DNA of 12,402 nucleotides. Origin: Strigomonas culicis (Eukaryota; Euglenozoa; Kinetoplastea; Trypanosomatida; Trypanosomatidae). This document shows, piece after piece, positions 1-9,300 of this stretch. Under the pieces are notes generated by a model. It searched no databases and was not told where the DNA came from. It worked only from the letters and a program-made list of their open reading frames with translations. Made by a program: the position numbers and the translations under genes. Position 1 is the stretch's first letter, and each line of letters begins with the position of its first letter. Where the stretch lies: positions 1 to 12,402 of the forward strand of contig AUXH01000570.1 of assembly GCA_000482145.1 (NCBI GenBank). The letters are read 5' to 3'.

Positions 1-81
1 CCCGCCGTTCAAATGGACCCAACCCACTATGAGGCTTGGCGGCCCATTGTCTGGGATTGGTCGTTTAGTTATTATTATTAA
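1..81 (+). CDS. Possible 3' end of an upstream gene (C-terminal 26 codons)
   Basis: Frame 1 is open from the window edge to a TAA at 79-81. The peptide contains the run QMDPTHYEAW followed by RPIVWDW. A pattern of hydrophobic-x-DP, a few residues, then AW is common at the start of tetratricopeptide (TPR) helices, so this could be the tail of a TPR-type protein, but 26 residues are too few to decide. Frame 2 is also open to a TGA at 83-85, so the frame choice is not certain. The sequence turns abruptly into TTA-rich non-coding DNA just after the stop, which fits a gene end here. Confidence 0.35.
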   Translation, partial: PAVQMDPTHYEAWRPIVWDWSFSYYY

Positions 82-361
82 TTGAAAGTGCCTTGTGGGT
101 GTTTTGTTTTTGTTGTTTCATATTAATTAATGGAGACACGGGCGAATTCTGTGTTTTTTAATTATTTATGCAATGTGGTTGTGTGTGTGTGTGTGTGTGT
201 GTGGTTTTTTTTTTGTGGTTTTCTCTATTTATTAATGTACTGTTTATTTTTCTTCCTTCCTTTTTCTTTCTCTCAGTCAAATTATTGCGCTCAAAGAACA
301 ATATAGTAATTCTGTATTTCTGCATTTTGTTTCATTTTGTTCTCAACAATTTGCGTCTCTC
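82..361 (+). promoter_or_regulatory. Intergenic region with trans-splice acceptor for the first coiled-coil gene
   Basis: This stretch holds a GT dinucleotide repeat, a T run, and a clean polypyrimidine tract at about 248-273. The first AG after the tract is at 275-276. The first ATG downstream of that AG is the one at 362, so the predicted 5' UTR after spliced-leader addition is 85 bases without an upstream ATG. The acceptor is inferred from composition and position only. Confidence 0.55.
181..203 (+). repeat. (GT)11 microsatellite
   Basis: Eleven uninterrupted GT units lie between the presumed upstream gene end and the polypyrimidine tract of the next gene. They are followed directly by a T-rich run. 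Confidence 0.9.
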
Positions 362-1744
362 ATGGATGATTATGTTGAACATAATGCTGCGCTGACAAAG
401 CGAGTAGAGGATTTACGCTGGAGTGTCAAAAGCAAAATTGACAGCATTCGCCAAACAAACAAGAATCGGATTAATGAAGAGCGCGCTTTGTTATACACAT
501 TAATTAAATCATCAAGAAAAGGATTCGACTTTGAGATGGACGTGGATAAGGCAATTATATTGTTAGAAGAAAAAGTAAAGAGTGACAGTATTACTGAAGA
601 GTGTGAGTCGCGTTTCCGTGCTTTCATTAATGAAAAGGAGGATTTATCAAAGACTGCGTTTGATGATCTGAATAAAACCAAGAAATTACTATACTCTGCA
701 GGAATGAGCACATCAACTACTGAGGAATTCAGCAATGCAGAAGACTCACAATCCAGTAATTTATTAACACAATTATGTCCCACTTTTGTTGAGCTTCTGC
801 GACTCAGTAAATCGCTACACAGTTTTTTGGAACACATTGAAATTAGTAATTTCGAAAATACTTTTAGCGATTTGAAATGTGAATGTGCCGAAATGGAAGG
901 GAAAAATCTCGCTATGAAGCATGATATTGCAAACCTTGAAGATTTCATTGAAACAAAAGTGTCTGAAGTGGAAGAGAAAAGAAAAGCTGTTGACGAGATG
1001 AGAGTTTCCACTGTCACGGTAGATGAAGAGGCAATAATAATGCTGAAAAGCAAGAGTTCTGAGTTGCAAAATGAAATTATAAAATATAAGGATGATATTA
1101 TTTCTTGCGAAAAAGACGTTATGATTCTTCAAAATGAAATAAATAAAATGATCAACATGAAAGAAGAAGTTGAAAATGAAATTAAAGTTTTGCTTTTAAA
1201 TGAAGAAATGGTGACACGAAAATTGGACACTATTAACAAAGAAATTGATGACAATACACTTATTTGGACAAGTACTTTGGATGATGCTAAAAATGTAGAA
1301 ACACAAAAAAAGACCCTGCATGATTCTATTCAGCACATCGAGTTGCAGCGCAAGAAGGTGGAGGAGGAAACTGCACACATTCTAAATCAAATAGAAAAAA
1401 TGTCCATAAACACCACGATCAAGACAAAAAATATTAGTTCAATTAAGGGTGAATTAGACGAATTAAAAAGCAGTATTTCTGTGGCTCAGGGCGATGCTGA
1501 AGCGATGGAAAAAGAATTTCACTCATGTGAAGCAAAAAGTCAAATACTTATCGAACAAAAGGAACATATTGCCAATGAATTACACTATTTATTATCACTT
1601 GCTCCAGCACAGCGAGATAGTAAGAACCAACAGAGTAGCACAAATTCTCTTGTTGTTGAAAATACAAACTCTTTACTTGTAAGTAGCTCTTCTTTTCGTA
1701 ATGATTTAGTAGCTCGTGCACGGAATTTTAAAAGAAATGACTAG
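362..1744 (+). CDS. Coiled-coil protein, unrecognised (460 aa)
   Basis: I do not recognise this protein. It starts at the first ATG after a polypyrimidine tract and AG (275-276) and ends at TAG. Residues 1-110 are helical and charged. Residues 111-135 form a Ser/Thr-rich break. Residues 136-165 are more hydrophobic (LLTQLCPTFVELLRLSKSL begins near 134) and may be a small helical packing unit. From about 165 to 412 the sequence is almost continuous coiled coil, rich in Glu, Lys, Ile and Leu, with very few prolines. The tail 413-460 is Ser/Asn-rich and ends in a basic stretch (VARARNFKRND). There is no signal peptide or membrane segment. The length and the long coil suggest a cytoskeletal, flagellar or tethering role, but composition alone cannot place it. 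Third codon positions are strongly A/T, unlike the genes at the right of the window. Confidence 0.85.
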   Translation: MDDYVEHNAALTKRVEDLRWSVKSKIDSIRQTNKNRINEERALLYTLIKSSRKGFDFEMDVDKAIILLEEKVKSDSITEECESRFRAFINEKEDLSKTAFDDLNKTKKLLYSAGMSTSTTEEFSNAEDSQSSNLLTQLCPTFVELLRLSKSLHSFLEHIEISNFENTFSDLKCECAEMEGKNLAMKHDIANLEDFIETKVSEVEEKRKAVDEMRVSTVTVDEEAIIMLKSKSSELQNEIIKYKDDIISCEKDVMILQNEINKMINMKEEVENEIKVLLLNEEMVTRKLDTINKEIDDNTLIWTSTLDDAKNVETQKKTLHDSIQHIELQRKKVEEETAHILNQIEKMSINTTIKTKNISSIKGELDELKSSISVAQGDAEAMEKEFHSCEAKSQILIEQKEHIANELHYLLSLAPAQRDSKNQQSSTNSLVVENTNSLLVSSSSFRNDLVARARNFKRND

Positions 1745-2634
1745 TTTTCAGTGCAGGTACTATTAATTATACATTTTTCATTATTATTATTATTATTTTC
1801 TACACCTACTGCTCTTTGTTCTTGTCATACAAATAACATTTTTTTTTCGTAAGGTATTTTCTGCTAAACATAATTGAGAAAACATACATTTTTTTCGAGT
1901 ACTTTGTAATTACTTCTTCAATAATAATAATAATGAATATACAGATACACACGTACACATATTCGTTTATATTTATTATATTCATATATAATGTAAATGT
2001 GTAAATAACATGTATGAATCTTTTTTTTTTTGGTTTATATATATATACATAACTATATATATATATATTTATGTATTATTATTATTATTATTATTTTTTT
2101 TATCATTATCATTATTATTATTAGTATTCTTCTTATTATTATCATTATAATATTTATTTATATGCTCTGTTTTATTAGAATTATTCTATTTTTATTTTAT
2201 TATTTACTTGGATAATAATAATAATAAAACTGGGTATGTGCATCATGTAAAATTGTAGATATTTATTGCAAGAAGAACAAACACCAATAACAGAAAAACA
2301 ACATTTTTTTATGTTAGAGGATCTAGGATGCGTGGCAATTAGTGTTATTATACGTTCGCTGTACATATTCACTTTATTTTACAGAGGCAACACACATTTT
2401 ATCCATCTGCCCCTTTCTTCTCTTTTTTTTTTGTATTATTATAAATAAGTAGTATACTTCAAAAAAAGTTTAGAGTTGACGTTATTGTCTCTCCTTAATT
2501 TTTTTTTATTATTAATAAATGACTTTTGGGTGAGTATTTTTTTTCTTTATTTTGAAAATAACCACCTTTTATTCATTTATACATTTTTAGTTTCGTTTTT
2601 TTTTTTTTTTGACTCCATTGCATTATTGCTGGCC
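1745..2634 (+). other. Long AT-rich intergenic stretch (3' UTR, microsatellites, 5' UTR)
   Basis: This 890-base gap has no ATG-initiated frame with protein-like composition. It holds T/A microsatellites (about 1781-2228) and a less repetitive stretch at about 2230-2400 with no recognised gene. It then has a polypyrimidine tract at 2411-2432 followed by AG at 2448-2449, the best trans-splice acceptor for the next gene. Using that AG, the leader is 185 bases and includes an upstream ATG at 2519 with a four-codon frame (stop 2531-2533). A second possible acceptor AG lies at 2589-2590. The T run at 2596-2610 cannot serve an acceptor, because there is no AG between it and the ATG at 2635. Confidence 0.6.
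1781..2228 (+). repeat. Cluster of A/T microsatellites
   Basis: Several short tandem repeats lie close together: TTA units at about 1781-1796, AAT units at 1921-1933, TA units at about 2036-2047 and 2054-2067, ATT units at about 2075-2094, ATT/ATC mixtures at about 2101-2160, and AAT units at about 2213-2227. There are also several T runs. This is simple-sequence DNA with no sign of a mobile element. Confidence 0.85.
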
Positions 2635-4473
2635 ATGTTTGCCACACCGAATATATCAGTAGATGAGGATGAATCAAAACTATCTGCAACAGCCTTTTCA
2701 GCTAAAGTTGCTCTTAACGAACTAAACGCTAAAGGAAATGATATCAAAACTCCCAAAACAGAGTTCGTAAAAGGTACACTAGCATCTGGAATGGTCTCCA
2801 AAAATATAGGGAGTGTCACGAGCGATGCTGGCGCGGATACTTATGAACATTTAAAAAAAGAGATGGAAATGCAGGATAAAATACTGGAAACACTTCAAAA
2901 GGACAATGAGCATTTAATTAATGAGAAGAAAGTGTTGTCTTCCAGAGTCACTACGCTTGAAAATGAATTGGCAAATCTTGAAGCAAAACACAGCTTGCTC
3001 CTCAGCGCCAAGGAGAACAGCGCACCGCCACCAGCCCAGAATTCCACTGCTGTCAGTCAACTTCAGGCCACCATAAAAGAACTTCAGTTCGCTCTGGACG
3101 AATCCGAAACAATGAGTAAAAAACTCAAGCAAAAACTGGAAAAATTTGAGCATCACCAACAAGCCCTCGACGACGCAGAAGCGGAGATTAGGAGCCTTCG
3201 CGTTGATTTAAAACGAAAAGAGAGTGAGTTTAAAGACGTTGTGGAAGGTTTATCCGCAAAAATATCTTCATTTATTGATAGCGAAGACTACAACAAAGTA
3301 CAAGAGGAAATTATAAAAGAACATGAAAATACCATCCGTGACCTACGGTCTCAGTTAAATGAAGGTGGCAGAAAAGATCAGCAGAACAAAAATGTGTCCT
3401 CCAACAAAGACCGCCAAATACGAAATCTGAGCAAGCGAATTGCTGAACTGGAAGAGACACTTCAAAAGAAGAACCCGGATAACATCGCGGAGTTAATTCG
3501 CAGTTGCCAACCTGATGTTCATAATTCACAACTCTTTAAAAAAGAAGAACGACGTGTCAAACAATTGGAGCAGGCTTTGCTGGAGAAAGACAAAGGTACC
3601 GAGGCTGCACTTGGTCGTTTGAAAGAAGAAATGGAAAAACTACGCCGTCAGTACGAAGACCGAATAGCTAGCCTGCAAGCGGAGCTGTTTGATGCGAGGA
3701 ATTCACAGCAGCGTATTTCCCCTAAACTAAAAGAACTCGAGAAAGAGAATCTGACACTTCGTCGGCAGGCAATGAATGACCTTTCCCCTGGTACACCTCC
3801 TCCAGCAGTATCAAATGTGGAAAACGAGCTACATGAATTACGCACGGAAAACAACACATTGCACAAAAGAATTGTCGAGTTAGAGATGAACGTTGCACTT
3901 AGGAACCAAAACGCATCCCTGATGAAGCAAATGCAGGAGCGATTGGATTCACTTTCCCAAGAAGCTGACTTTTACAAAAAAATGTCGAATGATAAAGAGT
4001 CATCCATAAAGGATATTCAGGAGCGCTGCGAAGAGAAAATAAGACTAGCAAAAGAAAACTTCACTTCTCAGTTGTTGAACTACCGGAAAGAGCACAACAA
4101 TGAGCTGGATCGCTTGCAGAGGTCTCATCAAGCGGAAATACGGCGCATTGCCAATCAAAACAATACGAGTGGCTCCGACGATTTATCGCAGTCACTCATG
4201 CAAATAGCTAAAGAAGGAGGAAATAGTGCGTTTCTGCACAGTGTGCTGGACAAGTTGAAGTACCTTGAGAAGCGATGCATACAGAAGGAAAAAGAAGCTG
4301 CATTTGAATTAACTGAGGCACGAAGAATTGCAGAACTGGAGCGCACTTTATTAGAGCAGAAGGCAGATCTGATTATTGAGCAAAAAAATCAACAGATCAA
4401 TGAATTTCGCTCACAACTTGATCAGCTTATAGTTGCAATGGCTTCCCTTCAGCCGAATGGCGGGAAATCATGA
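2635..4473 (+). CDS. CEP162: CEP162-like centrosomal/basal-body coiled-coil protein (612 aa)
   Basis: The start is the ATG at 2635. The frame is open further upstream to 2476, but that part lacks an ATG and is translated T-rich leader. Residues 1-70 are low-complexity and polar. Coiled coil runs over about 70-128, 138-280, 300-378 and 393-505, and again 535-600, with Pro/Ser breaks near 128-137 and 383-393. The key region is 260-350: KRIAELEETLQKKNPDN (267-283), a short break, then RRVKQLEQALLEKDKG and a helix ending RRQYEDRIASLQAEL (about 337-351). The order RxxELExxLxxKNPxx, then a second LExxLxxKDxxx helix, then QYExRI matches what I recall of animal CEP162. That protein is an axoneme-tracking component at the distal centriole that promotes transition-zone assembly at the cilium base. 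This protein is far shorter than human CEP162 and corresponds to its C-terminal half. The identity rests on motif memory, so another basal-body coiled-coil protein remains possible. Confidence 0.6.
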   Translation: MFATPNISVDEDESKLSATAFSAKVALNELNAKGNDIKTPKTEFVKGTLASGMVSKNIGSVTSDAGADTYEHLKKEMEMQDKILETLQKDNEHLINEKKVLSSRVTTLENELANLEAKHSLLLSAKENSAPPPAQNSTAVSQLQATIKELQFALDESETMSKKLKQKLEKFEHHQQALDDAEAEIRSLRVDLKRKESEFKDVVEGLSAKISSFIDSEDYNKVQEEIIKEHENTIRDLRSQLNEGGRKDQQNKNVSSNKDRQIRNLSKRIAELEETLQKKNPDNIAELIRSCQPDVHNSQLFKKEERRVKQLEQALLEKDKGTEAALGRLKEEMEKLRRQYEDRIASLQAELFDARNSQQRISPKLKELEKENLTLRRQAMNDLSPGTPPPAVSNVENELHELRTENNTLHKRIVELEMNVALRNQNASLMKQMQERLDSLSQEADFYKKMSNDKESSIKDIQERCEEKIRLAKENFTSQLLNYRKEHNNELDRLQRSHQAEIRRIANQNNTSGSDDLSQSLMQIAKEGGNSAFLHSVLDKLKYLEKRCIQKEKEAAFELTEARRIAELERTLLEQKADLIIEQKNQQINEFRSQLDQLIVAMASLQPNGGKS

Positions 4474-4789
4474 AAAAAGAAAAGTAAAAAGAATTGTTAC
4501 AACTTGCTTTTCATTGTCTTTCCGTAGTTTGTGTATATTGAAGCATAGATTAGACTCAATAGATTTTTTCTTTCTGTTTATCTGCATTTTTTTTAACGTC
4601 TGATTGAGACTTGTTACAGTCCTATTCAAAAGCATAATTACACGGTCAATTATCGCCTATCGTTGTCGTATACGACACTTGCTTTGTTCTTTATGTATCC
4701 GCTCATTTTCCCCCTCTTGTGCACTCCTCCTTTTTTTTCTTCCACACAAGTAAGCCACAGTGTTGTCTTTTTCTTTTCTCAGTTTTACA
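4474..4789 (+). promoter_or_regulatory. Intergenic region with two candidate trans-splice acceptors
   Basis: Beyond the 3' UTR of the CEP162-like gene, a polypyrimidine tract at about 4707-4745 is followed by AG at 4749-4750. A second tract at 4764-4780 is followed by AG at 4781-4782. The first ATG after either AG is 4790. The peptidase transcript would therefore have a leader of only 39 or 7 bases before spliced-leader sequence is added. No small gene or RNA gene is seen here. Confidence 0.55.
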
Positions 4790-5938
4790 ATGCGTTTCTT
4801 TTGTGTTGCTACACTTGTGTTGTTGGCACTTGTTGCTTCCGTGGAGGGTTGGAGGGTGGAGAGCAGAGCGCGTGATGGCCTCATGACTTTCGAAGCTTTT
4901 ATCAAGCAATTCAATAAAGACTACAGCCCGAGTGAGTATGTGAAGCGGAAGCAAATATTCGAAGCCAATGTGGTGGATATTCTGAAACATAATTCGGAAG
5001 GTCATTCCTACTACAAGGGGATAAACGAAATGTCTGATTGGACTCATGATGAGTTCATGCACCTCAACGCGGCCAGAGGCTTGATGAAGCAAAAGGTGAC
5101 TCAAAATCTGCACGACAGTTTTACGGTTAAGCAGTTCGAGAGGACGAATCGCTCGCTCCCTCATCGTGTGGACTACCGCAGACACCACCCACCAATCCTC
5201 ACTTCCATTAAAAATCAAGGAAACTGTGGCAGCTGCTGGGCGCATTCTGCCGTGGAGGCGATCGAGTCGCACTGGGCGCTGGCCACAGGCAATCTTCACG
5301 TGCTGAGCCAGCAGCAGATCACCTCTTGTACGCCTAACCCCAACCACTGCGGTGGGACAGGTGGTTGCAGTGGTTCCGTGGAGCAACTTGCTTTTGCCTA
5401 CATTCACGACGCGGGGGGCATCGCGGAGGAGTGGAGCTACCCTTACACCTCTTACTACGGGGACTCTGGCGTGTGCAAGAGTGTTTCTCCGTTCGAGATG
5501 ATCGCAAAGGTGAAGGGCTATGTCGAAGTGGCGAAGGACGACCAGGAGGCGCTGATGGAGGCTGTAGCGTATGAAGGACCCATCTCTGTAAGCGTGGATG
5601 CAACATACTGGCAGAGCTACGCGGGTGGCATCTTTAACGGTTGCAACTATTCGCTGAACATTACTCAGAATCATGCCGTGCAACTGGTGGGGTATGGCTT
5701 TGAGAGGAAAACAAATCAGCACTACTGGCTCATTCGCAACTCATGGGGTCCACGGTGGGGCGAACATGGTTACATGCGCCTTCTGCGCACCCGTAAACCG
5801 GAGTGCGGCTGGGACGTGAACACGCACATGGGCAGCGCGTGCGACGGGGATCCGGACACGGAGTGGGTGTGTGGCACTTGTGGCATCCTCACAGGCGCTT
5901 CCTATCCAATCCCGGATGTAGGTTCGTTTGCACACTAG
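4790..5938 (+). CDS. Papain-family (C1A) cysteine peptidase, cathepsin L-like preproenzyme
   Basis: The 382-residue product starts at the first ATG after the acceptor sites. Residues 1-20 form a signal peptide (FFCVATLVLLALVASVEG). The I29 prodomain has a perfect ERFNIN pattern (E49, R53, F57, N60, I64, N68) and a GxNxxxD motif (G77, N79, D83), which mark cathepsin L-type rather than cathepsin B-type proenzymes. The mature enzyme probably begins near LPHRVDYR (123-130). Catalytic residues are all present: Q143 of the oxyanion hole, C149 in CGSCW, H295 in NHAVQLVGYG and N317 in RNSWG. N-glycosylation sites are N120, N286 and N290. Unusual points are a GCSGS motif (192-196) where GCxGG is typical, and a Cys-containing insertion (about 338-364) before the terminal CGI...YP segment. 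There is no cruzipain-type C-terminal domain. It likely acts in the lysosome or endocytic pathway. Stop codons are tandem, TAG TAG. Confidence 0.93.
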   Translation: MRFFCVATLVLLALVASVEGWRVESRARDGLMTFEAFIKQFNKDYSPSEYVKRKQIFEANVVDILKHNSEGHSYYKGINEMSDWTHDEFMHLNAARGLMKQKVTQNLHDSFTVKQFERTNRSLPHRVDYRRHHPPILTSIKNQGNCGSCWAHSAVEAIESHWALATGNLHVLSQQQITSCTPNPNHCGGTGGCSGSVEQLAFAYIHDAGGIAEEWSYPYTSYYGDSGVCKSVSPFEMIAKVKGYVEVAKDDQEALMEAVAYEGPISVSVDATYWQSYAGGIFNGCNYSLNITQNHAVQLVGYGFERKTNQHYWLIRNSWGPRWGEHGYMRLLRTRKPECGWDVNTHMGSACDGDPDTEWVCGTCGILTGASYPIPDVGSFAH

Positions 5939-6337
5939 TAGCCAATGCCGTGGACACAGACATGGATGTGCTTGTCTTGAATATCAATCAAGCAGTAGAC
6001 GCATTATAAGCGAGCGTGCATAGAGAAACAAGCAATACGTCTTTCTTTTTTTCCATTGCTTTTTATATCCTGTTTCTGTTCCTTCTTTTTTTTTCTTTCT
6101 TTCCCGTATGTATGTTTTTTTCTTGGAAGGGCACTTCCATCTATAAATTACCAACAACAACGCTCTACTGTCTTGATACTATTTGCAATACTCGTAGCAA
6201 GGCTGCCATGTTCACCTCTCCCTCTCCACATATAATAGTCTCTCCTTTCTCTTCTACTCTTCCGTTTTACCAAACAGAAAACCATTTCTTTATTATCACC
6301 ACAGACGCGAGAGAGAGACCGCAGTATAGTGGTATTC
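5939..6337 (+). promoter_or_regulatory. Intergenic region with trans-splice acceptor for the 1014-aa protein
   Basis: This 399-base gap contains T/C-rich blocks at about 6042-6123 and 6211-6269. The second tract is the likely splicing signal. The first AG after it is 6276-6277, with another at 6303-6304. The first ATG beyond them is 6338, giving a leader of about 60 bases or 33 bases. A GAGAGAGA stretch lies at about 6309-6317. No protein-like small frame was found. Confidence 0.5.
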
Positions 6338-9300
6338 ATGGAACCGATCCAACCAACAGTAGGCCACATTAGCATTCATGAGGCGACCAAGGAGCAGCTG
6401 GTCGAACTCACTGAGACAGTGCATCAACAGCTGCGTAATGAAAGGCATACAAATGCTGACCTTTCCAAGGAAGTGGCAAGCCTTCGTGAAGTGATTAGCG
6501 AAAAGAATAGCGAGGTGTCAACCCTCAAGCATACGAACGCTTCCCTTTTGAGAAAGGCGACTGGGGCTGAGGAGACCATTAATACGCTCATCAAAAAGGT
6601 GGAAGCCTTACGGGTATCCGGAAACCAGAAGAGCACGTCCACCCGATCTGTGTCAGAAATGAACGGCGCGGGGGCGTCGACCACCACAGCTTCTTTGCTG
6701 TCTGAAGCGACTACCACTTCCATTTCTCCGGAGTTGGCGTCGAAGAACGAAGAAATTGCCAAGTTGGAGGCCAAGGTGCGAGAGTTGATGGAGGTGAACA
6801 CGTTTTATACAGCCATTGTTGCTCAACATGACAGTGAAGAGACAGAGCACTACCGACGGAAGGAGACAGTGGGCGAGGAGACGCAGCATGATATGGCGCA
6901 AGTGAGTTCGGTGACGGCAGAGACTCAGGAGCGGCAGATAGAAAAACTGCAGCGTCTCATCCGTCAAATGGAGCGAGAGCGTTTGCAGCAGGACAGTACG
7001 AACCAAGCGCTGAGAGAAGAGGTTACTCGCCTGCAACTGGAGATGACGCAAGTGGAGAAGTGGCAACAGGCCATACAAGAGAAGCTTCGCGTACAAACAG
7101 CATCGAACAAGCTCATAGACGATATTCGCGCCTCTTCTGAAGTTTTGCACACACCCATTTCAGCACCAAGGAGCAAAACAACAAGCATGACCCCAACTCA
7201 ACAGCGGGGGTTCTTGTCTGTATCTCCGACGCCGACAGAGCACCCCCCTCACGCCCGGAGCCCCCTTCCGAACAACCGTGCACCGTCGAGCGCTTTGACG
7301 GCTCCGTCAGCGCACAAGGTGGACTTCAGCAAGCTCCCACCGGTGCACATCCGCAACCCGGGACCAAAGGAAAGAGAACTACTCCGACGAATGCAATTGT
7401 ATGAAAAATACGTGGAGGAGCAAGTGGCTTTTGAGCAAGACCGACAGCAGCGACTCGATGAAATGGAGCACAAGCGAGCGGAGCTTTTTGCGAACATGAA
7501 CGAGGAAATCAAAAAACAACGGCGGGAAATTCTACTGCTCAAGAGTGAGAAGGTAACAGGTGTGTCACGCGGTGATGATGACAGTGCAGCTATGGTGGCT
7601 ACGCAGACCCCCCCTGTGTCAAAAGGAATGGCCACAGCGGATGGAGTGATCTCGTCGCTCAACGTGGTGCTCCTTCGTCTATGCCTTGAGGAGGCAGAGG
7701 AACGTGCCGCGGTCATTCGCCAACAGTCGGAGATGTACATCAACGTGGTTCACTTGCACGAGTGTGCCATCACGCATCATCTGCTCGGCGCGCTGACGAG
7801 CGCGGTAGCAAGAAGTCAAGACGGAGAGGAGGCGCGAAACGAGGAGATCCGTCGCTGGGCGATGCAAGAGGAGAGCGTGGACGCAGTCGCCGCGGAAGAG
7901 AGTGCGGCAGCAGCAGTGGGGGACGCGTCAGCCGCTACTCTTTCCACGTGCGCGGAGATGGTGCGAACCCTGGAGGAGAAGCAGTACGACTGCATGCACG
8001 TGGTAGTGGATTTGATTGGCGAGTGTATGAATGCCTACAACACGCTTGCAAGGGAGATGCTCGTTGCACGTCGAGAGGGAACACGACCACCCGCAGCGAC
8101 GATCGAATCTGAGCTGGCAGAGGTGTGTGCTCCTATCGCTAGTTGGAGGTCTACCTCTGCCCCTGGAGCTACTGTCGTGGCTCACGCGTCAAGCGGTTGG
8201 GCAGAAGAGCAATTAAACGACCCGCAAGCATCCTCTGTGCATGGTGAAGGACCAGCGATCCATCAGCCCCCTGTTCCCCACTCTCTTACTCCAGAAGACG
8301 AGAAGCTGAACGACGCGGCACCCTCTCCCTCTGGGCTAGAGGAAGACACACACACATCCTCATCTCACGATTCTTCTGCCGCTTCGGAGCCACTGCAGCC
8401 CACCTCCCTCATGGGTTCTCCTTCCTCTCACCCAGGGAACGCGTCAGTGGTGCATGAGGACTCGTTTGGCCTGATCACGACGGTGCACACTGTAGACAGT
8501 CCCTCGGAGAAGGGGAGCATTACTAAAGACAGTGCTGTTGACGAAGAGACAACGGGGGAAGAGGAAGTGCAGCATGAAGAAGGTAAGATCAGCATTGAGG
8601 CGAAGCCAGAGAGACCCACGGAAAGTGGGCTAACAGCGGAAGATGAGGCTCTGCTCCTTCAGCTAGAGGAGGCTGATGCGTTGGAGGAGCATGCTTCCAG
8701 CGCCACTGTCGACGACGACGTGAGAGAGGAAGGCACCCAAAACGAAGGTGAGGATGAGGGCGAAGGAGAAGGCAAGACAACGTCTATGCCTCCCAGCCGA
8801 TCCACCGTCCTGATCCAAGAGATAGACAGTGTTGCACCTGCCGCTGTGCATGCAGGAGCCGCACCACTGCCTTCCTCGGAGTATAAAGATAAGGATGAAG
8901 ACGTACCACCGTGCGTACTGGAGAGCTCAGACCGCCGCTCTTCCTTGTCTTCTTCCCTCTCAGCACATAACACAGGTGTTGACGAGGTCATTCATGACGA
9001 CGGCAGTGAATGCCCTCCTGCCAAGACAACTACCGTTACAGCATCTGAGACAACTTTGCCTCTTTCCACGCTGGCCGCTGCACAGCACCGTTCTACTTCC
9101 ACGATAACGTCGGGCATGGACCCATATACGGTGGTGGAGGATGAGCGACCAAAGCCAAGCGCGATACTCTTCTCTTCCTCAAGTGAGAGGAAAGAGACAT
9201 CGTTGACTGGTCGAGTATCAAGCGTACGTGCCCAGCTGCAAGTAGTCCCACTGCAGCCACCGCCACCCACTCACGCAACATCCACTGCTTCCTATCCACT

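Noticed and set aside
168..395. 75-codon frame across the GT repeat
   Set aside because: It is translated simple repeat (alternating Cys/Val) and T-rich leader, overlapping the real gene start at 362.
362..1744. Assigning the first coiled-coil protein to a kinetochore, SMC or intraflagellar transport family
   Set aside because: Only generic coiled-coil composition is visible; no globular domain or signature motif supports a name.
2030..2448. Small frames in the AT-rich gap (Ile/Tyr-rich, and a 60-codon one at 2266-2448)
   Set aside because: The first is translated microsatellite, and the second starts at TTG and runs into the polypyrimidine tract of the next gene. Neither has protein-like support.
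2476..2634. N-terminal extension of the CEP162-like frame with a hydrophobic, membrane-like segment
   Set aside because: It begins with TTG, not ATG, and its Phe/Leu content is the translation of T-rich leader DNA including a T15 run. The ATG at 2635 fits better.
1745..2634. Possible tRNA, snoRNA, spliced-leader RNA gene or transposable element in the longest gap
   Set aside because: No cloverleaf, box motifs, terminal repeats or reverse transcriptase/transposase-like peptide were seen; the stretch is mostly simple repeat.
4760..4789. Earlier GTG start for the peptidase
   Set aside because: It would precede the normal signal peptide with translated polypyrimidine tract. The ATG at 4790 gives a standard signal peptide.
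4703..5722. A 339-codon open frame on the minus strand across the peptidase gene
   Set aside because: It is the antisense shadow of a clear C1A peptidase with all catalytic residues. It has no polypyrimidine/AG leader and its translation shows no domain-like pattern.
6653..8112. Several 60-165 codon frames on both strands inside the 1014-aa gene
   Set aside because: They are frame shadows of a long, codon-biased gene with repeated Ser/Glu composition, and none has its own splice signal.
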